Of a stretch of 64,000 nucleotides of DNA, positions 49,125 to 58,374 are shown in pieces. Position 1 is the first letter of the stretch. Every line of letters begins with the position of its first letter. Origin of the DNA: JAVJUV01 sp047314965 (GTDB lineage: Bacteria > Pseudomonadota > Alphaproteobacteria > Rhodobacterales > Rhodobacteraceae). The stretch covers positions 3,395-67,394 of the forward strand of contig NZ_JBLBVK010000030.1 in the NCBI RefSeq assembly GCF_047314965.1, written 5' to 3'. A program made the position numbers and the translations under genes. The notes beneath the pieces are model-generated. The model was not told the origin of the DNA and searched no databases. It saw only the letters and a program-made list of their open reading frames with translations.

Positions 49125-50612
49125 ATGATCGACCGGACCTTGCGGAACCATGCTATTGTCGTACTGGCGTTTTTGTTTGCTTTCGCTCTGGTGACCACGA
49201 AAGTACTTCTGTCCGAAAACGGCTATGTCTCGCCAGATGGTACAAACTATCTGGGAGTTGCGGCGAATATTTCCGCGGGTGAAGGTCCTTTCGTAAGCAA
49301 CGACGGACGCGGCGCGGCGGTTTCGACTTATTTCGCCGTCTGGCCGATTGGCTATCCGCTTTTCGTCGCGGGCGTGGCCAAGATCACGGGTTCAAGCGTG
49401 TTCATAGCGTCAAAGATCCTGAACCTGATCCTCTTGGCAGGCTCGATGGCGATTGTCATGCGGACCTTTAGCCAAAATGGCCCCATTCTGGCGTTGATCC
49501 TACTTTTTGGAGGATCTCTTGAGATCTTTTCTCTTTCGGCAAGCGAGGGGCTTTTCATTTTCCTCTTAATGCTTTTCTCGATGCTCCTTGGCCGACTTAT
49601 TGACGATGACGAAAGTGCTGGGCCAGGCGTCTTTATCGCTCTCCTTCTGGCCGGGATTGCGATTTTTCTGACCCGCTATATCGGTCTGTTTGTCGTTGCT
49701 CCTGCTGCCGTCGTCTCAGTGGTGCTATACGCGCGTGGTCGTTTTCTAAGCGCTCTGTTCCTGTTGGCCGTCGCGGGAACTATTGGGCTTTTTGCGGCGG
49801 GTTACCTTTATATTAACCAATCGATGACCGGGTTTGCGACAGGGATGGAGCGGATACCAGCGCCGGAGTCCCCTGCAGGCTTTCTGAAGATGCTGGGAAT
49901 CGGAATTGTGCGTGAGTTGGTTTTTCCAATCGCTTCCTGGGAGCCATGGGAAACTGGTCAAAACATCATTTTCGCGGTGTATCTGCTGATCTGCGGTGTT
50001 CTTGCCGTTTTTCTTTTCAAGGCGGGCAATGACACCGTACGACCGGCCCTCTCAAGCCGCCAACAGAGCTTCTTGCTTGTTGGCCTGGCCTATTTCGGCG
50101 CAATCGTGCTGGCACGATGGCTCAGTCAATTTGACAATTTGAACTATCGTCTTCTTGGGCCGGGAACAGTCTTGATTACTGTCGCGACATTTGACTATTT
50201 GCTGGCTGCGTTTCCGCGACGACGCACTGCCATCAGTGCTTTCATGGTTGTCACTGTTGGGCTGGCTTTTCTCGATCAGGCCCGGTTGATCCAAGAAGCC
50301 CGGCGCGGCCCTACTTTTTATCAGGCAACCGAAGAGCGGGAAGCCCGCTACAGGGACGTACCAGATTCGACGATCGTTATCTTCGGAGACATGCATCAGC
50401 GTTATCTGAGACCGGATTTGCACCTGGCTTTCCCGATGACCCGACCATATTCGGCGATCACGGAGGATTGGTCCTCATTCATCGCGGATCTTGATTCGTC
50501 TCGCGATCTGTTTATCGACGGCCAAGCTAAGGCATCACCGCGCTTGCATGAGAGCGCCCAGCGCGTCATCCTGAATATGCAGAGCGAGCATGTTCACCGC
50601 TTTTCCCAATGA
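49125..50612 (+). CDS. Multi-pass membrane protein, GT-C/ArnT-like
   Basis: 495 residues with about eleven hydrophobic helices. The first periplasmic loop SENGYVSPDGTNYLGVAANI holds the acidic residue used by GT-C (dolichyl-phosphate-mannose-type) transferases, and a soluble C-terminal domain follows (FYQATEEREARYRDVPDSTI). Most likely transfers a sugar from a polyprenyl carrier; the activity is inferred from topology only. Not tightly linked to the flippase gene (156 bp). Confidence 0.7.
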   Translation: MIDRTLRNHAIVVLAFLFAFALVTTKVLLSENGYVSPDGTNYLGVAANISAGEGPFVSNDGRGAAVSTYFAVWPIGYPLFVAGVAKITGSSVFIASKILNLILLAGSMAIVMRTFSQNGPILALILLFGGSLEIFSLSASEGLFIFLLMLFSMLLGRLIDDDESAGPGVFIALLLAGIAIFLTRYIGLFVVAPAAVVSVVLYARGRFLSALFLLAVAGTIGLFAAGYLYINQSMTGFATGMERIPAPESPAGFLKMLGIGIVRELVFPIASWEPWETGQNIIFAVYLLICGVLAVFLFKAGNDTVRPALSSRQQSFLLVGLAYFGAIVLARWLSQFDNLNYRLLGPGTVLITVATFDYLLAAFPRRRTAISAFMVVTVGLAFLDQARLIQEARRGPTFYQATEEREARYRDVPDSTIVIFGDMHQRYLRPDLHLAFPMTRPYSAITEDWSSFIADLDSSRDLFIDGQAKASPRLHESAQRVILNMQSEHVHRFSQ

Positions 50613-50692
50613 AAGGCGCGGAGCAAGACGACTAGTCGATTTCTACAGGCACAAAATGCCTGCCGACTTTGATTAGTCCTTTCGGCACTAGC

Positions 50693-51229
50693 TCATTTGG
50701 TCGGTATTTCAGGCAAGACCTGTCGTTCCGCGCAGCGGTTAATTCGCAGGTTATCTTCCCGGCATTCAGCTTGGACACGGAATTTACCGCGGTAAGATAT
50801 CCATTCTTGATAATTGCCATCGTCCAAGAGGCCGCCTCCGCCAGAATACCAGCCGGACACGGTTTTCAACTGTTCCTGCACCCAGCCACTTTCGAGGTGG
50901 ATATTCACTTCGTACGTCAGATCGCCTTGGGAAAGTACGCCTTCTCCGTCGCCGACAAGCAATATTGCACCTTCTTCATTCAAGCTGCTTGTGCCGGTAA
51001 CTTGTATGGCTCCATCTGGTGCGTCAAAGCCCGCGCGGTCGGTCTGAAAGTTATAGACGACGCCGGTAAAACTTTCACTCGCTCGGTCGACCGCAAAGGA
51101 GAAGTCCGCAGTGTGTTCGCCGTTGTCACCGAATTCGCCGGCGAGTTTTGCCTGATAAGTCGCGGCTTCGTATTCTCCGCACGCAGCCATCGAAGCCAGC
51201 AACAACAAAGGGAAAAAAAACCTAGTCAT
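50693..51229 (-). CDS. Small lipoprotein, unknown function
   Basis: 178 residues from ATG 51229 (alternatives at 51238, 51259). Signal peptide FFFPLLLLASMAAC gives a lipidated cysteine. The rest is beta-rich (FAVDRASESFTGVVYNF; TYEVNIHLESGWVQEQLKT). No known domain. It sits between the GT-C-like gene and the paralogous pair, and could be a polysaccharide-locus accessory. Confidence 0.65.
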   Translation of the reverse strand: MTRFFFPLLLLASMAACGEYEAATYQAKLAGEFGDNGEHTADFSFAVDRASESFTGVVYNFQTDRAGFDAPDGAIQVTGTSSLNEEGAILLVGDGEGVLSQGDLTYEVNIHLESGWVQEQLKTVSGWYSGGGGLLDDGNYQEWISYRGKFRVQAECREDNLRINRCAERQVLPEIPTK

Positions 51230-51399
51230 GCGTAACATCGACAGTATCCCCCCAAACATACTTCACAAAAGCTTATATTGCCGGAAAAGCCGTGACAAGT
51301 TGCGTCCAGGCTTGGCCGCCGATCTTCAATTGGGTCTTCCAGATCCCGCTTGGACGTGAGATCCTCGTCGCGGGCGAAAATCGAGGCCTCTGAATATCT

Positions 51400-52428
51400 T
51401 CAGTATTCGTCACTCGGTACAATGGTGTAGATGCGGTCTCTGGTTATCAGCCCGTCAAGCAGATCGCGAAGCCGCGCTTCACCCAGGCTGCTTGCATGCA
51501 ATCCAACGCGGCGCCATTCATCCTCTGCCGAAACGTTGGATTCGAACTGGAAGCCCGCTGCACCTGAGGTGTCAGTTATGAACCAGCCGTAGTCGCGAAG
51601 TGCCACAGCAATAATGCGAGCCGCCCGCCGCGATTTCGCTGGCATCGGGCCCAATGAATTAAGCCAGTTCTCAATGTCTTGATCGGTAATGTTCAATGCG
51701 AATCGCATACCAATGGGAACGCCGACGCGCCCCGTTGCCCTCTCCAGCTTTGTAGCCGGTGCGACGAACGTAACTCCGCTGGGGGACCGGATCGGCATGG
51801 ACAGCGCGTGTGGTATCCGCCCCTGATCGATATGTTCAGGGCGCACCAGCATTGCGAGATAGGGGATCCCTGCGCCCCGCGAGGGTGGATGGCCGCTTGT
51901 GCGAACGCGGTAGTCGCCCGGTACAAGGCTGGCATTGGTCGCTTCGACGGTTTCCCGATCGAACGAGACTTGGAAGTAATTCCATTCACGTCCCGTTCGC
52001 TCATCGATCACGATGATCTGCGCATCGGTTCCCGGAGCGGGCTCCCAACTTGGATTCCAAGGCACGCGCTTACCGTCGAGATCCGAGTTCCATCTGGTGC
52101 GCACAGAATATGTCCCGGTGGCTTCTGCGGCAGAGTATACGGGGTACGTGTACTCATCGAAACGCAAATTGAAATTGCCGGGTCGGTCTGTGCTGTAGTT
52201 CCACAACAGGTCGACATAGTAATTGCTCTGCGGGTGGCGGGGCAAATTCGCCGTCTGGCGCTCCCAAGCAACGAGGGGCTTGCGTAGTGCCATCGTAGTC
52301 ACGGGCGCTTTGTCTGCTTCGCTACCTGGTTCGACTGCAACGGTTTCCCGTAGGCCCGAAACAGGAATAGTACAGGCGACTGCCAGACTACTTAGCAAAA
52401 GCAGAACGACAAGAGTCTTAGAACGCAT
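51400..52428 (-). CDS. Lipoprotein paralogue A of an unknown protein family
   Basis: 342 residues from ATG 52428; lipobox LAVAC. Clearly homologous to the gene at 52634: shared blocks TYPVYSAAE, PSWEPAPGTDAQIIVIDERT, REWNYFQVSFDRETVEA, SRGAGIPYLAMLVRPEHI, ALSMPI, AVALRDYGWFITDTSG and VPSDEY. The AL(R/Q)xYG and LVRPEEIxxGxIxHAL motifs recall secreted polysaccharide-associated proteins of actinobacteria. Function unknown; presumably binds or modifies the polymer at the cell surface. Confidence 0.7.
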   Translation of the reverse strand: MRSKTLVVLLLLSSLAVACTIPVSGLRETVAVEPGSEADKAPVTTMALRKPLVAWERQTANLPRHPQSNYYVDLLWNYSTDRPGNFNLRFDEYTYPVYSAAEATGTYSVRTRWNSDLDGKRVPWNPSWEPAPGTDAQIIVIDERTGREWNYFQVSFDRETVEATNASLVPGDYRVRTSGHPPSRGAGIPYLAMLVRPEHIDQGRIPHALSMPIRSPSGVTFVAPATKLERATGRVGVPIGMRFALNITDQDIENWLNSLGPMPAKSRRAARIIAVALRDYGWFITDTSGAAGFQFESNVSAEDEWRRVGLHASSLGEARLRDLLDGLITRDRIYTIVPSDEY

Positions 52429-52577
52429 GAAGTAACGATGCCCACCGATCATGTTCCTTCTGTACCATGTGTCTACGTGCCGAAATAGTAACAATTATGT
52501 AAGGGCTAGTCCTTATCGTTGGGTCCCTGCCTGGGGCATGTCGGCAGCGGCGTCCTCGCTCCAACGACCTTGATACG

Positions 52578-52611
52578 CGAAACGGCGCTGCCCAAAGGCT
52601 GCGCCGTTTCG
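52578..52611 (-). terminator. Hairpin downstream of paralogue B
   Basis: CGAAACGGCGC and GCGCCGTTTCG pair over 11 bp around a 12-nt loop, 23 bp past the stop of the 52634 gene. No clean T tract, but the stem ends in CGTTTCG, common in GC-rich genomes. Confidence 0.65.
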
Positions 52612-52633
52612 TTCGGTCCGACAAGAAAGGGCC

Positions 52634-54073
52634 TTATATGACCCAAGCCTCGCTTGCCTCATCCGAAAGCTCATCAGGTTCTATCGGTACTCCGTCATCC
52701 AATTCGACGTGCGGAAGAACCATTTCGCTGTCGGTCTCGACAAGGGCGCTAGCTTTTGACGTGAAAACCGGATCGTGAGGTTCCCACTCGCCGCCCAGCA
52801 GCTTTTTGAAAAAGCCGATGATCTTGTCTATGAGGTTTTCATGCCCTTTTGACCGAGGCATGGGCTTGTCTTCCACGGGTTCGCTCGGTTGTTCCTCCGG
52901 CTCATCGGTTGTGTCTGCTGAAGGTGCCTGGGGCGTCACAGGTTCCGGGTCGGCCATTTCGTTCGCGCCGTCCACGGTGTCTGTCGGCGTTGCCTCGTCC
53001 GGTTGCGTTGGTGCAGGCGTTTCGCCGAGTGGCTCTTCGACGGTCTCCTCGGCAACCTCAACGAGAACATCCAAGTCATCGACCGGCACCAAGGGGTCAG
53101 TGACAGGGTTTTCGATGTCGTATTCGTCGCTTGGGACATACGCGACGATCCGATCTAGCGTCATCAGACCGTCGAGCGCGTCGCGTGGATACACCTTTCC
53201 GCCATGGTCTTCATCGATCATCCCCAGAGCTTCCCACTCTTCCTGCGCGGAAACCGTGGATTCAAGCTGGATGTGTGTTCCGCCGGACGTATCTGTAATG
53301 AACCAGCCGTAATCCTTCATCGCGACCATGATCACACGCAGGCTTTCGATGGTCTGGTCCGACAGACTATCGGGCAGGCTGGCCAAATGCTCGTCGATTT
53401 CTTCATATGTGACATCGAGAGAAAAGCGCGTGCCCTCAGGTATGCCATCTGGATGATCGGGGTATTCAATCTTTGTTGCTGGCGCGAGATACTCAAGGCC
53501 GCTGGTATTCGGTACCGGCATAGACAAAGCATGCTCTATCACACCCTGGATGATTTCCTCGGGACGAACGAGCATTGCCAAGTACTGGATGCCGGCGCCG
53601 CGTGATGGCGCAAACCCGATTTCGCGGTCAAAATAGCTGTCCGACCCACCCATCCCTTCAACAAGGTTCCCATTCGACACACTGACTGTGGTGCCGTCAA
53701 ACGAAACCTGCCAGAGATTCCATTCCCGTCCCGTTTCGGGGTCGAGTATGATGATTTGGCCGTCCGAACCCGGAGCAGGCAGCCAAGACGGGTCGTACGG
53801 CATCTCGGTGCCGTCTAGGTTGCCCCATCCGGTTGTGCTTTCGACCGGATAGTAAGGCGTGTCTTCACTCACCTCGTACACGGGATAAGTGTACGAGGTG
53901 TTGTTGATGTTAAAATTCCTGTCGTCCCGATCGGTGGCTGTTGCGTTCCAAAGCAATTGCGCCAATTCGTCGGATTCTTCGTTCAGTTCAAGTCCGTCAA
54001 CAGGAATATTCCAAGGGGCGTTATCGCCATACGGACGTATATATTCTTCGCTCGATTCTGCTGGCAGAGCCAT
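52634..54073 (-). CDS. Paralogue B: leaderless acidic protein of the same unknown family
   Basis: 479 residues. The N-terminal about 310 residues align throughout with paralogue A (YTYPVYEVSEDTPYY, PSWLPAPGSDGQIIILDPET, REWNLWQVSFDGTTVSV, MVAMKDYGWFITDTSGG, VPSDEYD). There is no signal peptide. The extra C-terminal about 150 residues are strongly acidic and Pro/Thr-rich, followed by a short amphipathic helix (LIDKIIGFFKKLLGG) and a hydrophobic end AWVI. A type I secretion tail is a plausible reading, without RTX repeats. GAGGA lies 9 bp before the ATG. Confidence 0.7.
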   Translation of the reverse strand: MALPAESSEEYIRPYGDNAPWNIPVDGLELNEESDELAQLLWNATATDRDDRNFNINNTSYTYPVYEVSEDTPYYPVESTTGWGNLDGTEMPYDPSWLPAPGSDGQIIILDPETGREWNLWQVSFDGTTVSVSNGNLVEGMGGSDSYFDREIGFAPSRGAGIQYLAMLVRPEEIIQGVIEHALSMPVPNTSGLEYLAPATKIEYPDHPDGIPEGTRFSLDVTYEEIDEHLASLPDSLSDQTIESLRVIMVAMKDYGWFITDTSGGTHIQLESTVSAQEEWEALGMIDEDHGGKVYPRDALDGLMTLDRIVAYVPSDEYDIENPVTDPLVPVDDLDVLVEVAEETVEEPLGETPAPTQPDEATPTDTVDGANEMADPEPVTPQAPSADTTDEPEEQPSEPVEDKPMPRSKGHENLIDKIIGFFKKLLGGEWEPHDPVFTSKASALVETDSEMVLPHVELDDGVPIEPDELSDEASEAWVI

Positions 54074-54762
54074 TCGTCAATCCTCGCAGTTATGCCGGAC
54101 GTAGTGTTTGGAACTCGCGAAATCATTGAAGGCTACATCCCGACTACAAATTGCATGAATATGGCATTTTATGGGCGCAACTACCCGGCCCCCCGGTTCT
54201 CCAGTGCTGTTGGCGGAAACGTGCCTGTACAGAGGGTAGCGTTGTGCGAAAAGTCGCGAACCCGCTACGGATTGCGTATTCCAGGCGGTAGCCGCCCCCC
54301 CTAAATCCAAGAAGTTGGGCGCTTTCCCCACACCGAGAGTTTTCAGAGGTCGGGGTCAGTCTCGTGCATGCCCTGATCCAAGGTGGCATCTCCGGCACGT
54401 GTCCTGCAGGGCGTTCTTCGACGCAATCGGCCACAACATGTTGCGCACTGTCGCGGCGTTTTCGGTCACCGCATTGGATACACGGCAGGTCGAGTATGGT
54501 GAGCCGAAAGATTGGGCTGATAAAATGGTTTGAAGTTCAAATTAAGAAATTCATCTGGAGAAAATTGCATTTCATATATTTCTTTATAAAAGTAATAAAA
54601 ATTTTCCGGTAAATCAGATATTGAAGTTAAAATTCAATTATACCTAATTCAAAAAAGTTTTCCGGGGGCGGCCTGTGGATAAATTTGGGGAAGGTTTTGA
54701 CATGAGGGGCATTATCTTGATGCTTCCGCCGAAGAATTATGCTTCTTCTGTATCGAAGTAAG

Positions 54763-54792
54763 TTGACATGTCTTTGAAGGCCTTGCTACCTA
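54763..54792 (+). promoter_or_regulatory. Predicted sigma-70 promoter for the priming sugar transferase
   Basis: TTGACA (54763-54768), an 18-bp spacer and TACCTA (54787-54792). Leaves a 5' leader of about 90 nt that carries the GTCTGGTCGGC tandem repeat. Confidence 0.4.
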
Positions 54793-54830
54793 TGTTTGGG
54801 GTGAATTTTGATCAGCCAGAATCTTCTAAA

Positions 54831-54856
54831 GTCTGGTCGGCTTTTGTCTGGTCGGC
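54831..54856 (+). repeat. Tandem GTCTGGTCGGC repeat upstream of the sugar transferase
   Basis: Two exact copies of the 11-mer (54831-54841, 54846-54856) 15 bp apart, in the presumed leader of the sugar transferase gene. Could be a regulator site or RNA element. Confidence 0.5.
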
Positions 54857-54890
54857 AGTGGGCGTTCTGTTTTGCTTGCAGGGGTAGGGG

Positions 54891-55634
54891 ATGTTTCCAT
54901 TTGACGGTGTTGGCCGTCGAGAACGCAGTAATGTAAGGGCTCGGTTTGACCTTTTGCCGACGGAACTGCGGACTCTTGGCATTAGCAAGACCCTGGAAAA
55001 TCTTCCTGTAATCAACGAGAAGCAGCAGGACGGGATAGTCTTCTATCCGGTTGCCAAGCGATTGTTTGATGTCACCTTCGTTCTACTGTGCGCGCCATTC
55101 CTGCTCCCGCTCTTTGCGATGGTTGCGGCGCTGATCAAACTTGATAGTCCGGGGCCTGTCTTTTTCAGGCATGAACGCCTGGGCAAGAACGGCAAGCCGT
55201 TCAAAATGCTCAAGTTTCGGACAATGGTTATCGACGCGGAGGAACGCAAGAAAAGTTTGATGGAATTGAACGAGTATTCCGGGGGTGATTTCAAGATTGC
55301 AAAGGATCCCCGAGTTACTCGTATCGGAAGGCACCTTCGGGCGCTAAGTCTCGACGAACTTCCGCAGCTCATTCACGTAATCACTGGCAAGATGTCTTTG
55401 GTTGGTCCACGTGCGACCTCAATTCCCTTGGAGTATTATCAGCCTGAAGAACTCGAGCGCCTCACGGTGTTGCCTGGAATTGCGGGGCCGGCACAATTAC
55501 TTGCCCGCGGTCAGGAATTTTCTTCGCGTTGTAAATACGATATATGGTACGTCCGGAACCGCAGCTTCATGATGGACTTACGACTTCTGCTGCTTGTGGT
55601 GCTGGTCTTCCTTACTGTTCCGAACGGTCAATAA
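54891..55634 (+). CDS. Polyprenyl-phosphate sugar-1-phosphate transferase (priming)
   Basis: 247 residues. A short N-terminal segment, one membrane hairpin (FDVTFVLLCAPFLLPLFAMVAAL) then the family core (DSPGPVFFRHERLGKNGKPF; KFRTMVIDAEE; DELPQLIHVITGKMSLVGPR). This is the single-domain WbaP/ExoY form. It starts repeat-unit synthesis by loading a sugar phosphate on undecaprenyl phosphate. Monocistronic, with its own promoter candidate. Confidence 0.9.
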   Translation: MFPFDGVGRRERSNVRARFDLLPTELRTLGISKTLENLPVINEKQQDGIVFYPVAKRLFDVTFVLLCAPFLLPLFAMVAALIKLDSPGPVFFRHERLGKNGKPFKMLKFRTMVIDAEERKKSLMELNEYSGGDFKIAKDPRVTRIGRHLRALSLDELPQLIHVITGKMSLVGPRATSIPLEYYQPEELERLTVLPGIAGPAQLLARGQEFSSRCKYDIWYVRNRSFMMDLRLLLLVVLVFLTVPNGQ

Positions 55635-55849
55635 GGAGTGACGGCAAATTACACCCTCCACAGAACCAGCCGAGACTGGAGGCAACTTGGTGCGTGTGCG
55701 GGCTGACGAGTAAAGGTCATTTACGAACCGATTGACCCGAACGGTTTGTCAGAGAGCCGGCTTTCTTCCCTGCGATTTCTGACTGCGGTTCCTGATTCGT
55801 GCTCCTTGATGGAGTAATGCAATCGGTGAGCGGTCTGCGAGGAAATTTT

Positions 55850-56824
55850 TCAGGAGCGACGTCTCTCGGCAGTGCCGGACCGAAGCGGTGACAGACTGGA
55901 AATTGCCGCGCGCGTCATTGCGATGACAAAGGCCAGCATCATCCCCATTAGCGTCGCCACAACCGCTCGTGACTCGCGCGTCGTGCTCACTGGGTCTGTC
56001 GACACCGCAGGTACATCAACCACCTTAATGAGCGGTCCGGTTCTCTGATACAGCAACCGAGAGAACTCGTCCTCGGCGATCATTTGGGATATCCGGCGAA
56101 GGTTTGTCGTAGCGAGTTCGACGTCCATCTGGAGGCGCGCAAGTTGGCTTTCGCGGCGTGCCGTTCGGATATCGGGAGTGTTGTTGGCGGGGTTGGTGGC
56201 CGGCACCTGCGCAGTAGCATCCGGCGACTGGTCAATTCCTGTCTGCTGTCCGCGCACTTCTTCAAGGCTGGGCAGGGGAGCCGTCCGCAGTTGGTCATAG
56301 GATTCTCTGGCCTGCGCCAACGTGGTTTCTGCGGCGTCTTTGGCGGCCTGCAGACCCTCCATCGAGCGATTGTCGAACAACCTTTCGCGTTCATCCAAAT
56401 AAGTATCAATGAGCAATTTCAGAAAACCGGTGGCGAAGTATTCCTGTTCATGACGAAAGGCGACCCGGACGAGGCTGGTGCCCTCGACGCGCCGGATGCT
56501 GAGATTGGTCATGCGCGCACGATGCCCAGGAAACTCGTCTTCCGCTTTCTTTACTGCGGCTGAATAGACGCGTCGGCTGCCCATAATCTCGAGATCTGTC
56601 TGGATCGCCTGGTCCACCAGGATGCGGACGGGCTGTCCCTGCCAATCCGAAAGCGCGATATCACGTGGGAAATACTCGGTGTTAAAACGATACACGAGGG
56701 ATGCGTTGGCTTCGAAGACTGCTTCCTCGGACTCGGTACCGAAGTAGCCGAGCAGAGCGCCGATTGCTCCGAAGATGATGAATAGAAACTTGGCACGCGA
56801 GATTTCACGCAGAAGACCTGTCAT
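55850..56824 (-). CDS. Wzz-type chain-length determinant protein
   Basis: 324 residues from ATG 56824. N-terminal membrane helix (KFLFIIFGAIGALLGYFG), periplasmic coiled-coil region (LQAAKDAAETTLAQARESYD), C-terminal helix (VVATLMGMMLAFVIAMT). Controls polymer length with the Wzy protein encoded directly upstream. The start at 56824 avoids a 26-bp overlap with wzy; ATG 56854 would overlap. No kinase domain, so the cytoplasmic BY-kinase partner is absent from this window. Confidence 0.8.
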   Translation of the reverse strand: MTGLLREISRAKFLFIIFGAIGALLGYFGTESEEAVFEANASLVYRFNTEYFPRDIALSDWQGQPVRILVDQAIQTDLEIMGSRRVYSAAVKKAEDEFPGHRARMTNLSIRRVEGTSLVRVAFRHEQEYFATGFLKLLIDTYLDERERLFDNRSMEGLQAAKDAAETTLAQARESYDQLRTAPLPSLEEVRGQQTGIDQSPDATAQVPATNPANNTPDIRTARRESQLARLQMDVELATTNLRRISQMIAEDEFSRLLYQRTGPLIKVVDVPAVSTDPVSTTRESRAVVATLMGMMLAFVIAMTRAAISSLSPLRSGTAERRRS

Positions 56825-56828
56825 TTGA

Positions 56829-58199
56829 TTACTCACACACGTTTCGTGTTTCACCAGTTATTCGGTTGTTTTGGGTATTCGAAGATTGGGGCATCGCGCA
56901 CGCAAGTGCAAACAGTATCCAGAAATAACGCGGATAGGCCTCGTGGAGAAAAAGCGAAGTTGCCAAATACCCAACGAAGCTAAGGGGAAGCATGGCCGCA
57001 AACCAGCCAAGGCTAATGTTCCCGTCGCGATCCAGAGCGGCTTTGCCAAAGATGGCAGACGAAACGGCGAAGGTGACAAGCAACATGAAGACCATGGCGC
57101 CGAAAATGCCTCGCTCCGCAAGGATTTCCACGTAAAGGCTGTGCGCCTGCCGGTCCGCACCCCGCGCCATCAGGCCGTTCAGCCGAGCTGTATCCTGATA
57201 GAGTGACTCGAACTGGTTGTAGCCGACGCCAAACCACGGGTTCTCGACGAAGTGGATCAGACCGACGGCCATTTCGGACACTCGGCCCGAGATCGATTTG
57301 TCCTGAAAATAGCTCGCGCCGTGGAACAGACGAACCGTATCTTGAGCGAGAATCTCATATCGTTCAACATAGCCGGCTGGCAAATATTCGTATGCGGCGA
57401 TACCGACCGCGACGAACAAGACCGGCAGCAGCATCAGCAGCGTCACCTGTTTGCGGGCCGCAAAGGCGATGACGACAGCCAATCCGATAAGCGCACCGCG
57501 AGATGCGGTCAGGTAAAGCGAAATCAAGACACTGACGATGACGGCGATCGCTATGATGCGCAGTAGTGGCGATCGGAAGAGAATGTAAAAGGGGACCAAA
57601 ACAGGTATCGCTGTGACCAATATCAATGCGAAGTAGTTCGATTCTCCGATCAGGCTTTGATACCGCAGGGCTCCGATTTCGCCTTCCGCTTGCGCGTCAC
57701 GAGTGAAATCGAATCCGAAGCGAGCCGAGAGATCGGCGCCCGACATCCATTGTGCCACGGCGATAAAGGAAAGAGCAGCCGTTGCTGCGGCAATCCCCGC
57801 GAATGCACCCATGATTCGGTCGTGCGTGCGCAGCGTTGCGACAAGCAGGACAGGTAACAGCATCTCTTTGGCCAATTCGGCGGTGCCTGAGATTACCAGA
57901 TCGGGATGCGGCGCCACGAACCAGCCGACGAGAATGGAATTGAGGTAGAGCAGACAGACGGCTAATACGGGCACGAGCATGACGGGAAGATCCCGTTCGA
58001 CATAGAGATCTCGGATAATTATTACGATCAGCCCGAGCAGCGCGACTTCCGTCACAGCCGAGATATCGAATGCGATTGCAAGAAAGATCGGTGCGTTCAC
58101 AAAAAGAAGAAAAATTATCCCGGCCAGGCTGAGCCGAGGAAACAAGATACAAGTGGCAGCGCCCAATACCGCAAGGCACGAGGCAAGAACGTAGAACAT
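56829..58199 (-). CDS. O-antigen ligase/polymerase-family protein (Wzy-like)
   Basis: 456 residues, about eleven hydrophobic helices. The large periplasmic loop with NPWFGVGYNQFESLY and QAHSLYVEILAERGIFGAMV is the Wzy_C/WaaL hallmark; RGALIGLAVVIAF marks the preceding helix. Polymerises lipid-linked repeats in the periplasm. ATG 58199 is preferred over 58232 because the hydrophobic first helix starts there. Confidence 0.85.
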   Translation of the reverse strand: MFYVLASCLAVLGAATCILFPRLSLAGIIFLLFVNAPIFLAIAFDISAVTEVALLGLIVIIIRDLYVERDLPVMLVPVLAVCLLYLNSILVGWFVAPHPDLVISGTAELAKEMLLPVLLVATLRTHDRIMGAFAGIAAATAALSFIAVAQWMSGADLSARFGFDFTRDAQAEGEIGALRYQSLIGESNYFALILVTAIPVLVPFYILFRSPLLRIIAIAVIVSVLISLYLTASRGALIGLAVVIAFAARKQVTLLMLLPVLFVAVGIAAYEYLPAGYVERYEILAQDTVRLFHGASYFQDKSISGRVSEMAVGLIHFVENPWFGVGYNQFESLYQDTARLNGLMARGADRQAHSLYVEILAERGIFGAMVFMLLVTFAVSSAIFGKAALDRDGNISLGWFAAMLPLSFVGYLATSLFLHEAYPRYFWILFALACAMPQSSNTQNNRITGETRNVCE

Positions 58200-58374
58200 G
58201 CAAACCGTCCGATTTCCCGATCGCCACAGCAATCATTCTAGAGTAATTCGGTTTTGTCTTTTCGCACCAGTTTCCGTATTCGATCCGGATAGTTGTCGTT
58301 GACGCCCGGCCTCAGATTTGGGCACTAGGACCGTATACACCGTTTCGGCCGAGCCCGGAAAGGTGGGGTGACTC

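Larger units (their letters stand above)
54074..54890. other. Long AT-rich intergenic region with a putative promoter
   Basis: About 820 bp without a credible gene, between the divergent genes 52634 (minus) and 54891 (plus). Positions about 54536-54660 are markedly AT-rich. It also holds a promoter candidate and an 11-bp tandem repeat, listed separately. AT-rich tracts of this kind are favoured by MucR/Ros and other silencers that control polysaccharide genes in alphaproteobacteria. Confidence 0.6.
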
